The position numbers were made by a program, and so were the translations under genes. Positions 8,378 to 16,071 of a stretch of DNA of 64,000 bases are shown here, in pieces. Positions within the stretch are counted from its first letter, which is position 1, and each line of letters opens with the position of its first letter. The notes under the pieces are model-generated. The model did no database searches. It was not told the origin of the DNA and saw only the letters and a program-made list of their open reading frames with translations. Source of the stretch: Sporosarcina sp. FSL W7-1349 (GTDB taxonomy: Bacteria > Bacillota > Bacilli > Bacillales_A > Planococcaceae); NCBI RefSeq assembly GCF_038003045.1, contig NZ_JBBOOK010000001.1, positions 744,001 to 808,000 of the forward strand, written 5' to 3'.

Positions 8378-8885
8378 ATTGCAAGGACTCATCGATTTCG
8401 TTTTTAATGAAATTCCGCCCGTCTACTTGATCGTCGGCTCCACTGTCCTGTTTCTCGTCATGGGGACGTTCGCTTTTTTTGTCCGCGCCAAAGCGGCCAA
8501 AAAGCCGATTTCCCCGAAGCGGATCATTTTGCCTCCATTGTTCATGTCTACGGGGGCCCTCATGTTTTTATTCGAGGAATTCCGGGTGCCGCCCATGCAA
8601 GTGGTGGAGGCGATCATCGTCGGCTTGCTGTTCTCGACGCTCTTGATCCGGACGACCCATTTCGAGATCAAGACGGGCGCCATCTACGTAAAGAGGTCCA
8701 AGGCATTCCTGTTCATCCTCGGTGGTCTTCTCGTACTCCGGCTCATCGCAAAACTGGTGTTGAGCAGTTCCATCGATGTCGGGGAGCTCGGCGGGATGTT
8801 CTGGATTCTCGCCTTCGCCATGATTGTCCCATGGCGGATCGGCATGCTTGTGAAATATAGGAAAATCAATCACGCCTCGGCGTGA
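8370..8885 (+). CDS. ccdC: CcdC-family membrane protein
   Basis: A 171-residue membrane protein with about five hydrophobic segments matching the CcdC/YneJ (DUF1453) family, including the IILPPLFMSTGALMF and FWILAFAMIVPWRIG stretches. It lies next to ccdA in Bacillus; in B. subtilis it is not required for cytochrome c maturation and its role is unknown. The start ATG at 8370 overlaps the end of the thioredoxin-like gene by 8 bases. A small hairpin (AATCACGCC/GGCGTGATT) covers its stop codon. Confidence 0.85.
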   Translation: MLKLQGLIDFVFNEIPPVYLIVGSTVLFLVMGTFAFFVRAKAAKKPISPKRIILPPLFMSTGALMFLFEEFRVPPMQVVEAIIVGLLFSTLLIRTTHFEIKTGAIYVKRSKAFLFILGGLLVLRLIAKLVLSSSIDVGELGGMFWILAFAMIVPWRIGMLVKYRKINHASA

Positions 8886-8888
8886 TTG

Positions 8889-8995
8889 CGTCCGGATTTT
8901 TTCGAGCTCGAGGCCGACAGGATGTCGGTCATGCAACCGTTGCCGCAGGAAGCGGCAAACTTAGGTTGCCTTCCTTTAAGTTCCCCTTAAAAATC
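8889..8995. repeat. modular hairpin repeat (CAGGA-loop modules)
   Basis: Contains CCGACAGGATGTCGG and TTGCCGCAGGAAGCGGCAA stem-loops followed by ACTTAGGTTGCC. These are the same CAGGA-loop plus CTTAG modules seen upstream of ccdA and at 44.9 kb. Confidence 0.55.
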
Positions 8996-9016
8996 CGTGA
9001 CATGCGCCGCAGGCTT

Positions 9017-9061
9017 TTCTCTTTGTTCAGCGGGTATTCACCCCCCGCTGAACAAAGAGAA
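9017..9061. repeat. long perfect hairpin of unknown role
   Basis: TCTCTTTGTTCAGCGGG and CCCGCTGAACAAAGAGA form a 17-bp perfect stem with a loop of about nine bases. It has no T-run of its own and stands just ahead of a terminator. Confidence 0.7.
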
Positions 9062-9067
9062 ATCATG

Positions 9068-9109
9068 AAAAAAGTGTCCCCGTCGAACAGTGACTGGGGA
9101 CACTTTTTT
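9068..9109. terminator. bidirectional terminator
   Basis: AAAAAAGTGTCCCC pairs with GGGGACACTTTTTT around a 14-base loop. It lies between ccdC and the convergent yneK-like gene and can serve both. Confidence 0.9.
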
Positions 9110-9114
9110 AGCTT

Positions 9115-9537
9115 TTAAAATAAATGCTCGTACGGGGCCAAGTCGATCTCCATCGATGTCAATTTTTTGCGGAGGAATTTATGGTCCCGTTTGGGCGTGG
9201 CGACAATATAACCACGGATAATATGATCGAATCCGATTGTTTTCGCTTTATCTTGCAAGGCGATTTGACCTATTCGGGATGCTATCTTTTGCTTGGCGAC
9301 ATCTCGGAAAAGCTCTGGGACCGGGCTGACGAGCTCGTTCAGCAGCTCTTTCGCTTCGTCATTCCACAAGTGGAGCGATTTGTTCACATAAAACTCTTCC
9401 CAATCGAGAGTCGATTTGCCGTCCGCTTTCGGGAACACTTTTAAAAATTTACGGAACATGAAAAAGCCGCCAATCCCGAACAAGACGACGAGCACGACAC
9501 ACCAGAACAGGATGAACCACATAAATAGATCGTTCAA
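9115..9537 (-). CDS. yneK: DUF2621 membrane-anchored protein (YneK-like)
   Basis: A 140-residue protein with one N-terminal membrane helix (about residues 5-28, preceding FRKFLKVF) and a cytoplasmic helical domain. It matches DUF2621/B. subtilis YneK, and the position next to ccdC agrees with that assignment. The C-terminal half (ARIGQIALQD-like segment, GFDHIIRGYIVATPKRD) resembles a proto-chlorophyllide-reductase 57-kDa-subunit-like fold, from memory only. Molecular function unknown. Start at 9537 has GAGGTG upstream. Confidence 0.75.
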   Translation of the reverse strand: MNDLFMWFILFWCVVLVVLFGIGGFFMFRKFLKVFPKADGKSTLDWEEFYVNKSLHLWNDEAKELLNELVSPVPELFRDVAKQKIASRIGQIALQDKAKTIGFDHIIRGYIVATPKRDHKFLRKKLTSMEIDLAPYEHLF

Positions 9538-9653
9538 CAGACTTCACCTCTTCCATACTACCCCCATTATAAGAGTTTTTTCAAAAAAATCCACGAAGAA
9601 TGTATCCTTTTTTCCCGCAGCCCGCTATCTAGAGGGTGAAGGGAGGTGATCGC

Positions 9654-9872
9654 ATGGCGACAATTGAATTTAAAAGTGCAATCGGACGGGTACATTTCGA
9701 TGGAGGCATGACGGAGGAAGGGAAGCTGATCCGTAAATCGAAATCGTACCGCCATATCGCGGAAAACGTCACAGCGGACAATTTGTACACGGCGCTGAAC
9801 GAGCTGGCTTCCCTTTCCTCGCTGCCATTCATCGGAGCGGAAAAGGTGGAAACCTCGGAGGTATACGACTAA
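9654..9872 (+). CDS. DUF1659 protein
   Basis: A 72-residue protein beginning MATIEFKSAIGRVHFDGG and continuing KSKSYRHIAENVTADNLY, typical of DUF1659. The ATG at 9654 follows a near-perfect GGGAGGTGAT site. It is first of a three-gene set with DUF2922 and YvrJ, a combination seen often in Bacillota; function unknown. Confidence 0.8.
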   Translation: MATIEFKSAIGRVHFDGGMTEEGKLIRKSKSYRHIAENVTADNLYTALNELASLSSLPFIGAEKVETSEVYD

Positions 9873-9891
9873 GTAAAAAGGAGTGGAGAAT

Positions 9892-10110
9892 ATGGCGAAA
9901 ACGTTACAATTGAATTTTACCACGGCGACGGGCAAGAAATTGATGCTGCCTGTGGATGAACCGCGGGAGGATTTGACACCGCAGGAAGTGACGGCCGCGA
10001 TGCAGACGGTCATCGCATCAGGTGCGTTCCTCGTGGATGGCTATCCGCTTGAAACGGCGGGAAGTGCCCGCATCGTCGAACGACAAGTCACGGATCTAGT
10101 GAAAGGGTAA
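9892..10110 (+). CDS. DUF2922 protein
   Basis: A 72-residue protein, MAKTLQLNFTTATGKKL..., matching DUF2922. Starts at ATG 9892 behind AAAAGGAG, 19 bases after the DUF1659 gene, so co-transcribed. A strong terminator follows, which separates it from the YvrJ gene. Function unknown. Confidence 0.8.
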   Translation: MAKTLQLNFTTATGKKLMLPVDEPREDLTPQEVTAAMQTVIASGAFLVDGYPLETAGSARIVERQVTDLVKG

Positions 10111-10119
10111 CCTGATTGG

Positions 10120-10157
10120 AAAACCGGCCTCCCAGTATTTGCTGGGAGCCGGTTTTT
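10120..10157 (+). terminator. terminator after DUF1659-DUF2922
   Basis: AAAACCGGCCTCCCAG pairs with CTGGGAGCCGGTTTTT (TATTTG loop), ten bases after the DUF2922 stop codon. Transcription into the YvrJ gene would need read-through or a promoter of its own. Confidence 0.9.
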
Positions 10158-10214
10158 CATAATCCATTGATTTTTTTCGCCAATCCGTACAAAATGGACG
10201 AAGGAGGAGACGAA

Positions 10215-10343
10215 ATGGAACCTTGGTTGGAGTTGATACAGGAAATTGGATTTCCGATATTCGTATCCTTTTACCTGTTGCATCGTCTTGAATCGAAATT
10301 GACGGCCATCCACGATGCGCTCATCACCCTAAAGGTGAAATAA
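10215..10343 (+). CDS. YvrJ-family small membrane protein
   Basis: A 42-residue protein, MEPWLELIQEIGFPIFVSFY then LLHRLESKLTAIHDAL, with one membrane helix followed by an amphipathic helix: the YvrJ pattern, which also resembles small holin-like proteins. The start was set at 10215 because AAGGAGGAG precedes it; the longer open frame upstream runs through a terminator. Third member of the DUF1659/DUF2922/YvrJ set. Function unknown. Confidence 0.8.
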   Translation: MEPWLELIQEIGFPIFVSFYLLHRLESKLTAIHDALITLKVK

Positions 10344-10454
10344 ACTTCACAAAATCGTCGTAGTTCCGACATGGAACCCGTTGCGGTTCGCTTGTTTCAA
10401 GCTGTTTCTTCCGCTATGATAAATTCATTAAGACATAGCGGGGGAGACAGTATA

Positions 10455-11048
10455 TTGAAAAAGATAAAACTTCCAATTCTATTCATTCTCATGTTAGTAG
10501 TGAGTGCTTGTTCCGGTCCAGGAGGATTCAAAGCGGATCATAAATACGAAATACCTCCATTTGAATATACGAACCAGAACGGGGAAAAAGTTTCGCTGGA
10601 TGATTTGAAAGGGGACGTCTGGCTCGCCCAGTTCGTTTTCACGAACTGCACGACCGTTTGTCCGCCAATGATGATGAATATGGCGAAAATCGAGGAAGAC
10701 TTGGAGAAGGCTGGAGTGGAAGACTATAAAATCGTCTCGTTCAGTGTCGATCCGAAAGTGGACACACCGGAAAAGCTTCAGGAATATCTCGAATTGTTCA
10801 ATGTGAAAGATGAAAACCGATGGGAAATGCTGACAGGTTATACGCTGGAGGAAATTGCGGAATTGGCGATGAAGTCGTTCAAGACAATCGTAGCCGACAT
10901 CCCGGATGACGACCAGGTGCTCCATGGCACCACATTTGCCTTGGTGAATCAGGAAGGGCAAGTCGTGAAACTGTATAGCGGCAATGAAGAAGTCCCATTC
11001 GACCAAATCGAAAAAGACGTCAAAGCGCTCATTAAAGAAGGCGCGTAA
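10455..11048 (+). CDS. Sco1/SenC-type copper chaperone lipoprotein
   Basis: A 197-residue thioredoxin-fold protein that delivers copper to, or reduces, the CuA site of cytochrome c oxidase. The copper ligands are in NCTTVCPPMM and the distal histidine in VLHGTTFAL. The N-terminus KKIKLPILFILMLVVSACSG is a lipoprotein signal with lipobox VSAC, so it acts on the outer face of the membrane. TTG start behind GGGGGAG. It fits the cytochrome maturation genes 2 kb upstream. Confidence 0.88.
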   Translation: MKKIKLPILFILMLVVSACSGPGGFKADHKYEIPPFEYTNQNGEKVSLDDLKGDVWLAQFVFTNCTTVCPPMMMNMAKIEEDLEKAGVEDYKIVSFSVDPKVDTPEKLQEYLELFNVKDENRWEMLTGYTLEEIAELAMKSFKTIVADIPDDDQVLHGTTFALVNQEGQVVKLYSGNEEVPFDQIEKDVKALIKEGA

Positions 11049-11068
11049 CGAAATAAAGGCGGGGTTCA

Positions 11069-11740
11069 ATGAAGAAACGGAAAAAGAAAGGGAATTCGGT
11101 GAAGCTGAAAGCATGGCTCATCGTGTTGCTGATCCCGATTGCAGTCACCGTATTTACATTGACCGCTATCATTTGGACAGGTCTGAAACATCCCGAAATT
11201 ATCAAGAAATCAGCACAAACACTGCTCGATATTCAAGATCGGCATATTGGGACGACCATTCCGGAAGAGTATATCCCCATTTATCAAGAAGCGGGGGAGG
11301 CGTACGGCGTTCCGTGGACGCTGCTTGCGGCGCACCATCGGATCGAAACCCGATTTTCGACGATGGATCCACTCCTTTCCCCAGTCGGCGCTGAAGGGCA
11401 TATGCAGTTCATGCCCTGCACATTCGTCGGGTGGAGTTATCCGGGATGCAAGGGGCTCGGCAAGGGGGTAATTCCGGAGAAGGATAAGACCGATCCGGAA
11501 ATCATCAAAAAATACGGGGGCTACGGTGTCGATGCCAATGGCGACGGCATCGCGGATCCCTATGATATCGAGGACGCCGTTTTCAGCGCCGCTAATTACC
11601 TTTCCAAAAGCGGAGCGGCCTCCGGCAAGTACGAACAAGCGATTTATCAATACAATCATAGTGAAAAATATGTGGAAGACGTTCTATGGTTCTTTGAAGA
11701 ATTCGAGTTGTATCGAGAAGAAATGGAAAATACATCATGA
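11069..11740 (+). CDS. lytic transglycosylase-like cell wall hydrolase
   Basis: A 223-residue protein with a lysine-rich N-terminus and one membrane anchor (about residues 12-36), then a lysozyme-like SLT domain. HHRIETRFS carries the presumed catalytic glutamate and GHMQFMPCTFVGW is the conserved SLT motif. A DANGDGIADPYDIEDAV segment is the calcium-like loop found in this subfamily. It should cleave glycan strands from outside the membrane. 20 bases after the Sco gene; likely co-transcribed. Confidence 0.85.
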   Translation: MKKRKKKGNSVKLKAWLIVLLIPIAVTVFTLTAIIWTGLKHPEIIKKSAQTLLDIQDRHIGTTIPEEYIPIYQEAGEAYGVPWTLLAAHHRIETRFSTMDPLLSPVGAEGHMQFMPCTFVGWSYPGCKGLGKGVIPEKDKTDPEIIKKYGGYGVDANGDGIADPYDIEDAVFSAANYLSKSGAASGKYEQAIYQYNHSEKYVEDVLWFFEEFELYREEMENTS

Positions 11741-11772
11741 AAAACGCCGGTTCAGTGAGAACCGGCGTTTTT
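11740..11772 (+). terminator. terminator after the transglycosylase gene
   Basis: AAAACGCCGGTT pairs with AACCGGCGTTTTT around CAGTGAG, directly after the stop codon; also usable on the minus strand. Confidence 0.9.
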
Positions 11773-11789
11773 CTTTTCATTTCACATCA

Positions 11790-12044
11790 TCATGAAGCGC
11801 GACGCATGGATTTCATGATGAAGCTTACGATAAACACGAGGACCAGTGCACCGATCAACGCAGGGACGATATAGAAATCGGAAACTCTCGGTCCCCAATC
11901 CCCTAGAAGCATTCCACCGATCCATGCACCGACGATACCAGCAATGATATTACCGATGATGCCGCCCGGGATGTCTTTCCCCAAAATCAAACCAGCTAAC
12001 CAACCAATGACTCCACCAATAATTAAAAACCAAATAAAACTCAT
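11790..12044 (-). CDS. GlsB/YeaQ/YmgE-family stress membrane protein
   Basis: An 84-residue protein with three membrane segments and glycine-rich GGVIGWLAGLILGKDIPGG and GIVGAWIGGMLLG motifs, the transglycosylase-associated (GlsB) family. Such genes are commonly general-stress induced; no sigma-B promoter could be picked with confidence here. The ATG at 12044 is preferred over 12053, which would overlap the AAGGAG site. Confidence 0.85.
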   Translation of the reverse strand: MSFIWFLIIGGVIGWLAGLILGKDIPGGIIGNIIAGIVGAWIGGMLLGDWGPRVSDFYIVPALIGALVLVFIVSFIMKSMRRAS

Positions 12045-12198
12045 GTGTTCCATCTCCTTCTTGATGATATAGTATGATCGCGTCTTAGTATTTGTAATAT
12101 CCGTTTTTTCAATACCTCAAACATAAATGACATCGGTGAATCATAATTTTTGCAGTTGTGCATACTAAATCGCAATAACCGAAAGGAAGGGATGCTGT

Positions 12199-12798
12199 AT
12201 GTCTTTGGAGTGGTTTGACCGGGTTTGTGAGGAATTGCAGGAGCATCTGGAATCCATCTGCGAACAATATGATGAAGTGGGTCAGATGGCTATCATCCGC
12301 GCGGCGAAGCATCCTAGAATCGAATTTTTTGTGGAGTCGGATGACGAAGTGCGGGAGTATTTCTGCACCTTGTTCTTCGATCCGCTGAACCAGGAATTTT
12401 ACCTCGAAACGTTCGAGTTGGAAGCGGGCCAAGTTTCCCGGATGATTCTGCCGGACATTGAAGAAATCGTGGAGGAAATCCATGAAAGTTTCCATGAATT
12501 CCTCGAGGACGAGGACGAGGAGGAGTACGATGACGACGAGCTGTTGGAGACCGTCCATGTGGATTGGACCGCACCGGAAAAATTGCTTTTCCATGACGCC
12601 GGGGAAGTGGAAGTGACCCTCCAGTTCGGCATCATCGAGGAGACGGGGGACGGCATCCTCCGCCGCATGACCCGGATTGAAACGCCGGATCGCGAATGGC
12701 TCGAAGACGAGTCGCATTTCATCTTCGGCAAGGAAGAAGCCGAAACGATCCTCGCAATGATCGCCGGGAATTTAAGTGAGATGAAGAAGTATGAATAA
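12199..12798 (+). CDS. very acidic hypothetical protein
   Basis: A 199-residue soluble protein, not recognised. Rich in Glu and Asp, with a run of acidic residues (EDEDEEEYDDDE, about residues 101-112) between two folded halves; the second half has an aromatic beta-rich look (VHVDWTAPEKLLFHD). No signal, no membrane segment. AAAGGAAGG precedes the ATG. A terminator follows, and immediately beyond it a group II intron is inserted. Function unknown. Confidence 0.75.
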   Translation: MSLEWFDRVCEELQEHLESICEQYDEVGQMAIIRAAKHPRIEFFVESDDEVREYFCTLFFDPLNQEFYLETFELEAGQVSRMILPDIEEIVEEIHESFHEFLEDEDEEEYDDDELLETVHVDWTAPEKLLFHDAGEVEVTLQFGIIEETGDGILRRMTRIETPDREWLEDESHFIFGKEEAETILAMIAGNLSEMKKYE

Positions 12799-12814
12799 AG
12801 TAGATTGCAAGCAG

Positions 12815-12841
12815 AAAAGAGTGGCCCTCGCCACTCTTTTT
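12815..12841 (+). terminator. terminator that serves as group II intron target
   Basis: AAAAGAGTGGC and GCCACTCTTTTT form a stem with CCTC loop. The intron begins six bases after the T-run, the insertion preference known for group IIC introns. Confidence 0.88.
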
Positions 12842-12846
12842 GATTT

Positions 12847-14731
12847 GTGCGCCCGGCATGGGCTATAACTTGGTGGTGAAAGTCCACTACAGGCTTGGCA
12901 GTAGGAACTGTTAGCTTAAGGCAAGGGTGTCCATCGTGAGGTGGAATCTGAAGGAAGCCGGCGGCAAACTCCCGAACCGACGGACAGAAACCGCATATAA
13001 GGCTGAATTGGAATGGATGAGTTTGCAAATCAAAACGAAGTCCAATACTGCCCGAGTTCCATACAGTAAATGCGGCGGTTACATGGGAGGAAGGTTATAG
13101 CTCTTACCCGGGGAGGTCTTACAGGGGTTCCCGACAAGAGGGATGGAATATTCCACAGGAACAAATCCGTCAGTGATGGCAGGTTGAACTGTAAGAAGTC
13201 AGCAGAGGCCATAGTAGTCCAACAGGATGAAGGGCCGAACAATAACAACCCTGAAATGAAATGGAGGTAAGGACAGTGCAGAGACCACAGAAAACATCGG
13301 CAGGTGGCTGGCCGCAAAGAGATAGGTTGGAAACCGAAGGGTATGCGGGAGCGTGCAGCCCTGTCTTTACGAAAATGGAACAACGGGGTGGTATCAGTTT
13401 GATTGACAAAGTGGTGGATATCAACAATCTCTTCAATGCCTGCAAGAAAGTGAAGGCAAATAAAGGGGCGCCCGGTGTTGACGGAATGACAGTAGAGGAA
13501 CTCTTTGGTCACGTCGCCAAATACCGCGACCATCTGATTCGGAAACTGAAAGACGGTTCGTACGAACCATTGCCTGTCAAACGGGTGGAAATTCCGAAAC
13601 CGGATGGGTCAAAACGGAAATTGGGTATCCCTTGTGTTCGTGACCGAATGGTTCAGCAAGCAATCTATCAAGTGATTGGCAAGGTAATTGACCCGTACTT
13701 CTCCGATATGAGTTTCGGATTCCGTCCAAAGAGGAACCAGCATCAAGCCATCAGGCAAACCATCGCGTACTACGAACAAGGGTACAAAATTGTGGTTGAT
13801 TGTGACCTGAAAAGTTACTTCGACACCATACATCATCAGAAATTGATGGAATACCTCAAAGAGTTCATCAGCGATAAGATTGTCCTGAAACTGATTTGGA
13901 AATTCCTCAAGAGCGGCATCTTGGAAGGCGGGCTTATCAGTCCGACAGAAGAAGGTGCTCCACAGGGCGGTGTTCTTTCTCCACTTCTTAGCAATGTCTA
14001 CCTGAACCAATTGGACAGGGAACTGGAGAGAAGGGGACACAAATTCGTACGATTCGCAGATGACTTTTGTATTTATGTCAAAAGTAGACGGGCTGGGGAA
14101 CGTGTACTGGGGAATGTCTCCAAGTTTCTCGAAGAAGACTTGAAACTAACCGTGAATCAAAAGAAGAGTAAAGTCGGTTCTCCAGTCAAACTGAAATTCC
14201 TGGGTTTTTGTCTACATTCCACCGCTAAAGGAGTCGGATGTAGACCACACCAATCTGCCAAGAAACGGTTCAAAGCCAAACTAAAAGGCATCACGAAACG
14301 GAATCGCGCGGGTCACTTCGAACAGATTGCCAAAGAACTAAATCAAGTGACAGTGGGTTGGATCAACTACTATGGAATTGGATTGATGAAACAATTTATC
14401 CGTTCCATGGCACAATGGTTAAACCATCGATTACGTCAATTGATATGGAAGCGTTGGAAGAAGACGAAGACGAAATACAGTCAACTACGCAGGCTTGGCA
14501 TCTGGCACGAGGAAGCCTGGAAAGTGGCAAATTCCCGAAAGGGATATTGGCGAGTGTCCAAAAGCGAAACGCTCCACAAGGCAATCAAAACAGAAACGCT
14601 CAAAAAGTGGGGTCTGAAAGACCTGAACCACTTATATGAGCGTCGATACTTAAGTTATTGAACCGCCGTATACGGAACCGTATGTACGGTGGTGTGAGAG
14701 GTCGGGAGTTAATCACTCCCTCCTACTCGAT
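12847..14731 (+). mobile_element. group II intron (bacterial class C type)
   Basis: The 5' end GTGCG at 12847 fits the group II consensus, and the 5' 400 bases are non-coding with paired segments as expected for domain I. The reverse transcriptase ORF lies in domain IV. Near the 3' end, CCGCCGTATACGG and CCGTATGTACGGTGG form a domain V-like hairpin, and a domain VI-like stem GGGAGTT/CACTCCC leads to ...CTACTCGAT at 14731. The element follows a terminator hairpin and its protein lacks an endonuclease domain, both class C traits. Boundaries are estimated from consensus, plus or minus a few bases. Confidence 0.88.
13276..14661 (+). CDS. ltrA: group II intron reverse transcriptase/maturase
   Basis: Intron-encoded protein that folds the intron for splicing and copies it during homing. 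KANKGAPGVDGMTVEE opens the RT domain, GIPCVRDRMVQQA and MSFGFRPKRNQHQA are conserved RT blocks, and FVRFADDFCIY holds the catalytic FADD. The maturase domain X (residues about 300-400, WINYYGIGLMKQF) follows. The protein stops after that without an HNH endonuclease, as in class C. GTG at 13276 (461 residues) is chosen because GGAGG sits 8 bases upstream; an ATG at 13261 overlaps that site. Appears intact. Confidence 0.92.
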   Translation: MQRPQKTSAGGWPQRDRLETEGYAGACSPVFTKMEQRGGISLIDKVVDINNLFNACKKVKANKGAPGVDGMTVEELFGHVAKYRDHLIRKLKDGSYEPLPVKRVEIPKPDGSKRKLGIPCVRDRMVQQAIYQVIGKVIDPYFSDMSFGFRPKRNQHQAIRQTIAYYEQGYKIVVDCDLKSYFDTIHHQKLMEYLKEFISDKIVLKLIWKFLKSGILEGGLISPTEEGAPQGGVLSPLLSNVYLNQLDRELERRGHKFVRFADDFCIYVKSRRAGERVLGNVSKFLEEDLKLTVNQKKSKVGSPVKLKFLGFCLHSTAKGVGCRPHQSAKKRFKAKLKGITKRNRAGHFEQIAKELNQVTVGWINYYGIGLMKQFIRSMAQWLNHRLRQLIWKRWKKTKTKYSQLRRLGIWHEEAWKVANSRKGYWRVSKSETLHKAIKTETLKKWGLKDLNHLYERRYLSY

Positions 14732-14821
14732 TATATAAACCGAGTGCCGGAAAACCGCCCGGGCAATATAGTATAATGGCGAAGGGAGCGAGCTACTACC
14801 TATTTTCCAGGAGGAATGACA

Positions 14822-15193
14822 ATGTCCTATTTATATTTAGCCCTCGCTATCATATTGGAACTGATCGGTTCTTCTTTATTGAAAGCATCTGAGGGATTTT
14901 CAAAACTTTTCCCTACACTTGGGGTAATCATAGCTTTCGTTAGTTGCTTTTTCTTTTTATCATTGTCCTTGAAAACCATTCCGTTAAATGCCGCCTATGC
15001 CATTTGGTCGGGAATCGGAGTTGTGGCGACTGCGATTATTTCGGTACTCATCTGGAATGAAAAAATTAATATGGCGAGTATTATAGGTATCGTACTCATC
15101 CTGGCCGGCGTAGTCGTATTGAATTTATTCGGCCCTGGAAATGATGGATCCGGCAGTGAAGAAGCATCCGCGGTTAAAATGACCGTGAAATGA
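14822..15193 (+). CDS. small multidrug resistance (SMR) family efflux protein
   Basis: A 123-residue protein with four membrane helices. It has the membrane Glu in the first helix (ALAIILELIGSSLLK), the key proton/drug-coupling residue of the EmrE/QacE type, and the AAYAIWSGIGVV motif in helix 3. The C-terminal 25 residues are a polar tail longer than usual for the family. ATG 14822 follows AGGAGG. The intron's 3' end lies 90 bases upstream; a TATAAT at 14771 may belong to its promoter. Substrates unknown; quaternary ammonium compounds or guanidinium are typical of the family. Confidence 0.85.
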   Translation: MSYLYLALAIILELIGSSLLKASEGFSKLFPTLGVIIAFVSCFFFLSLSLKTIPLNAAYAIWSGIGVVATAIISVLIWNEKINMASIIGIVLILAGVVVLNLFGPGNDGSGSEEASAVKMTVK

Positions 15194-15220
15194 AAAGGAA
15201 TGGCAAACACCATCCCTTTT
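15193..15220. terminator. bidirectional terminator
   Basis: AAAAGGAATGG pairs with CCATCCCTTTT (one mismatch) around CAAACA, between the convergent SMR and pncA genes; it overlaps both stop codons. Confidence 0.75.
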
Positions 15221-15765
15221 CAGTCCACCACCGTCGCTCCGAGCGTATTTCGGAAATGGCGCAGCGCCCATTCATGCCCGGCTGGATCGAAGCTCGCCAC
15301 GCCCTGTTCGTGGATGACGATATCGTAGCCAAGGTTGTACGCATCCACGGAAGTATGGAGGATGCAAATATCCGTACAGACCCCGACCAGATGGATTTCC
15401 GTTATGCCCCGTGCGCGCAGCAGAAGATCCAGATCCGTCCCCGCGAAGGCGCTGTACCGCGTCTTGTCCATCCAATGGATATCCTCTTTCCGTTCGTGGT
15501 ACAGTGTCTGAAGGGAGCCGTAAAGATCCCTGCCCGCCGTCCCTCTGATGTTGTGGGGAGGGAATAGTTTCGTCTCCGGATGATACGGATCCTCCAATTC
15601 GTGGACATCGACGGGCATGACGACGAAATGGCCTTCATCTAAAAAAGTCCGGGTCAAATCGGTAATATAGGATTCCAGGGCAATGCCCGGCTCTCCGCAC
15701 GTCAAGGCGCCGTCCATCGCGACAAAATCCACCGTGTAATCAATGACCAGCAATGCTTTCTTCAT
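15220..15765 (-). CDS. pncA: nicotinamidase (cysteine hydrolase)
   Basis: Isochorismatase-fold amidase that turns nicotinamide into nicotinate for NAD salvage. Catalytic Asp in ALLVIDYTVDF, metal ligands in VDVHELEDPYHPE, Lys in MDKTRYSAF, and nucleophile Cys in VGVCTDICIL. 181 residues, the usual length, and closely like B. subtilis PncA/YueJ in motif order. The start at 15765 follows AAGGGGTGTTGAGG; the longer frame upstream has no site. Confidence 0.9.
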   Translation of the reverse strand: MKKALLVIDYTVDFVAMDGALTCGEPGIALESYITDLTRTFLDEGHFVVMPVDVHELEDPYHPETKLFPPHNIRGTAGRDLYGSLQTLYHERKEDIHWMDKTRYSAFAGTDLDLLLRARGITEIHLVGVCTDICILHTSVDAYNLGYDIVIHEQGVASFDPAGHEWALRHFRNTLGATVVD

Positions 15766-15876
15766 CCTCAACACCCCTTTCCAAGTTTCCCCTTTATCAT
15801 GCCATAACCGGCTTTCCTTTGCAGCCGAAATAGAAAGAATCGCAGTCATCACAATAACTTATGAAAGACTATAAAT

Positions 15877-15906
15877 ATAATGTATTTTACTTATATACAT
15901 TGTTAT
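15877..15906. promoter_or_regulatory. dyad upstream of aconitase (possible operator)
   Basis: ATAATGTAT and ATACATTGTTAT form an imperfect dyad 165 bases before the aconitase start, in an A+T-rich stretch with TTAT/ATAA motifs. In B. subtilis citB is repressed by CcpC at ATAA-type dyads; assigning this dyad to CcpC is inference. Confidence 0.3.
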
Positions 15907-16071
15907 TATATGATGGAGTAGAGAAAAGACGCTCATTTATATCCGGCGGTCGGCTGAGGTGGACATTTCGTAAGATGTCGCACCGTTTGGCCATGTCCAA
16001 ACCCGGGATTGTCCCGCGTTAGGCAACTGCCTGTTTGTAGCCTTTTCAGTACCAAAAGGAGGAAACCATCC

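Noticed and set aside
10116..10214. N-terminal extension of the YvrJ gene
   Set aside because: It reads through a strong terminator; the 42-residue form has the ideal ribosome site and family length.
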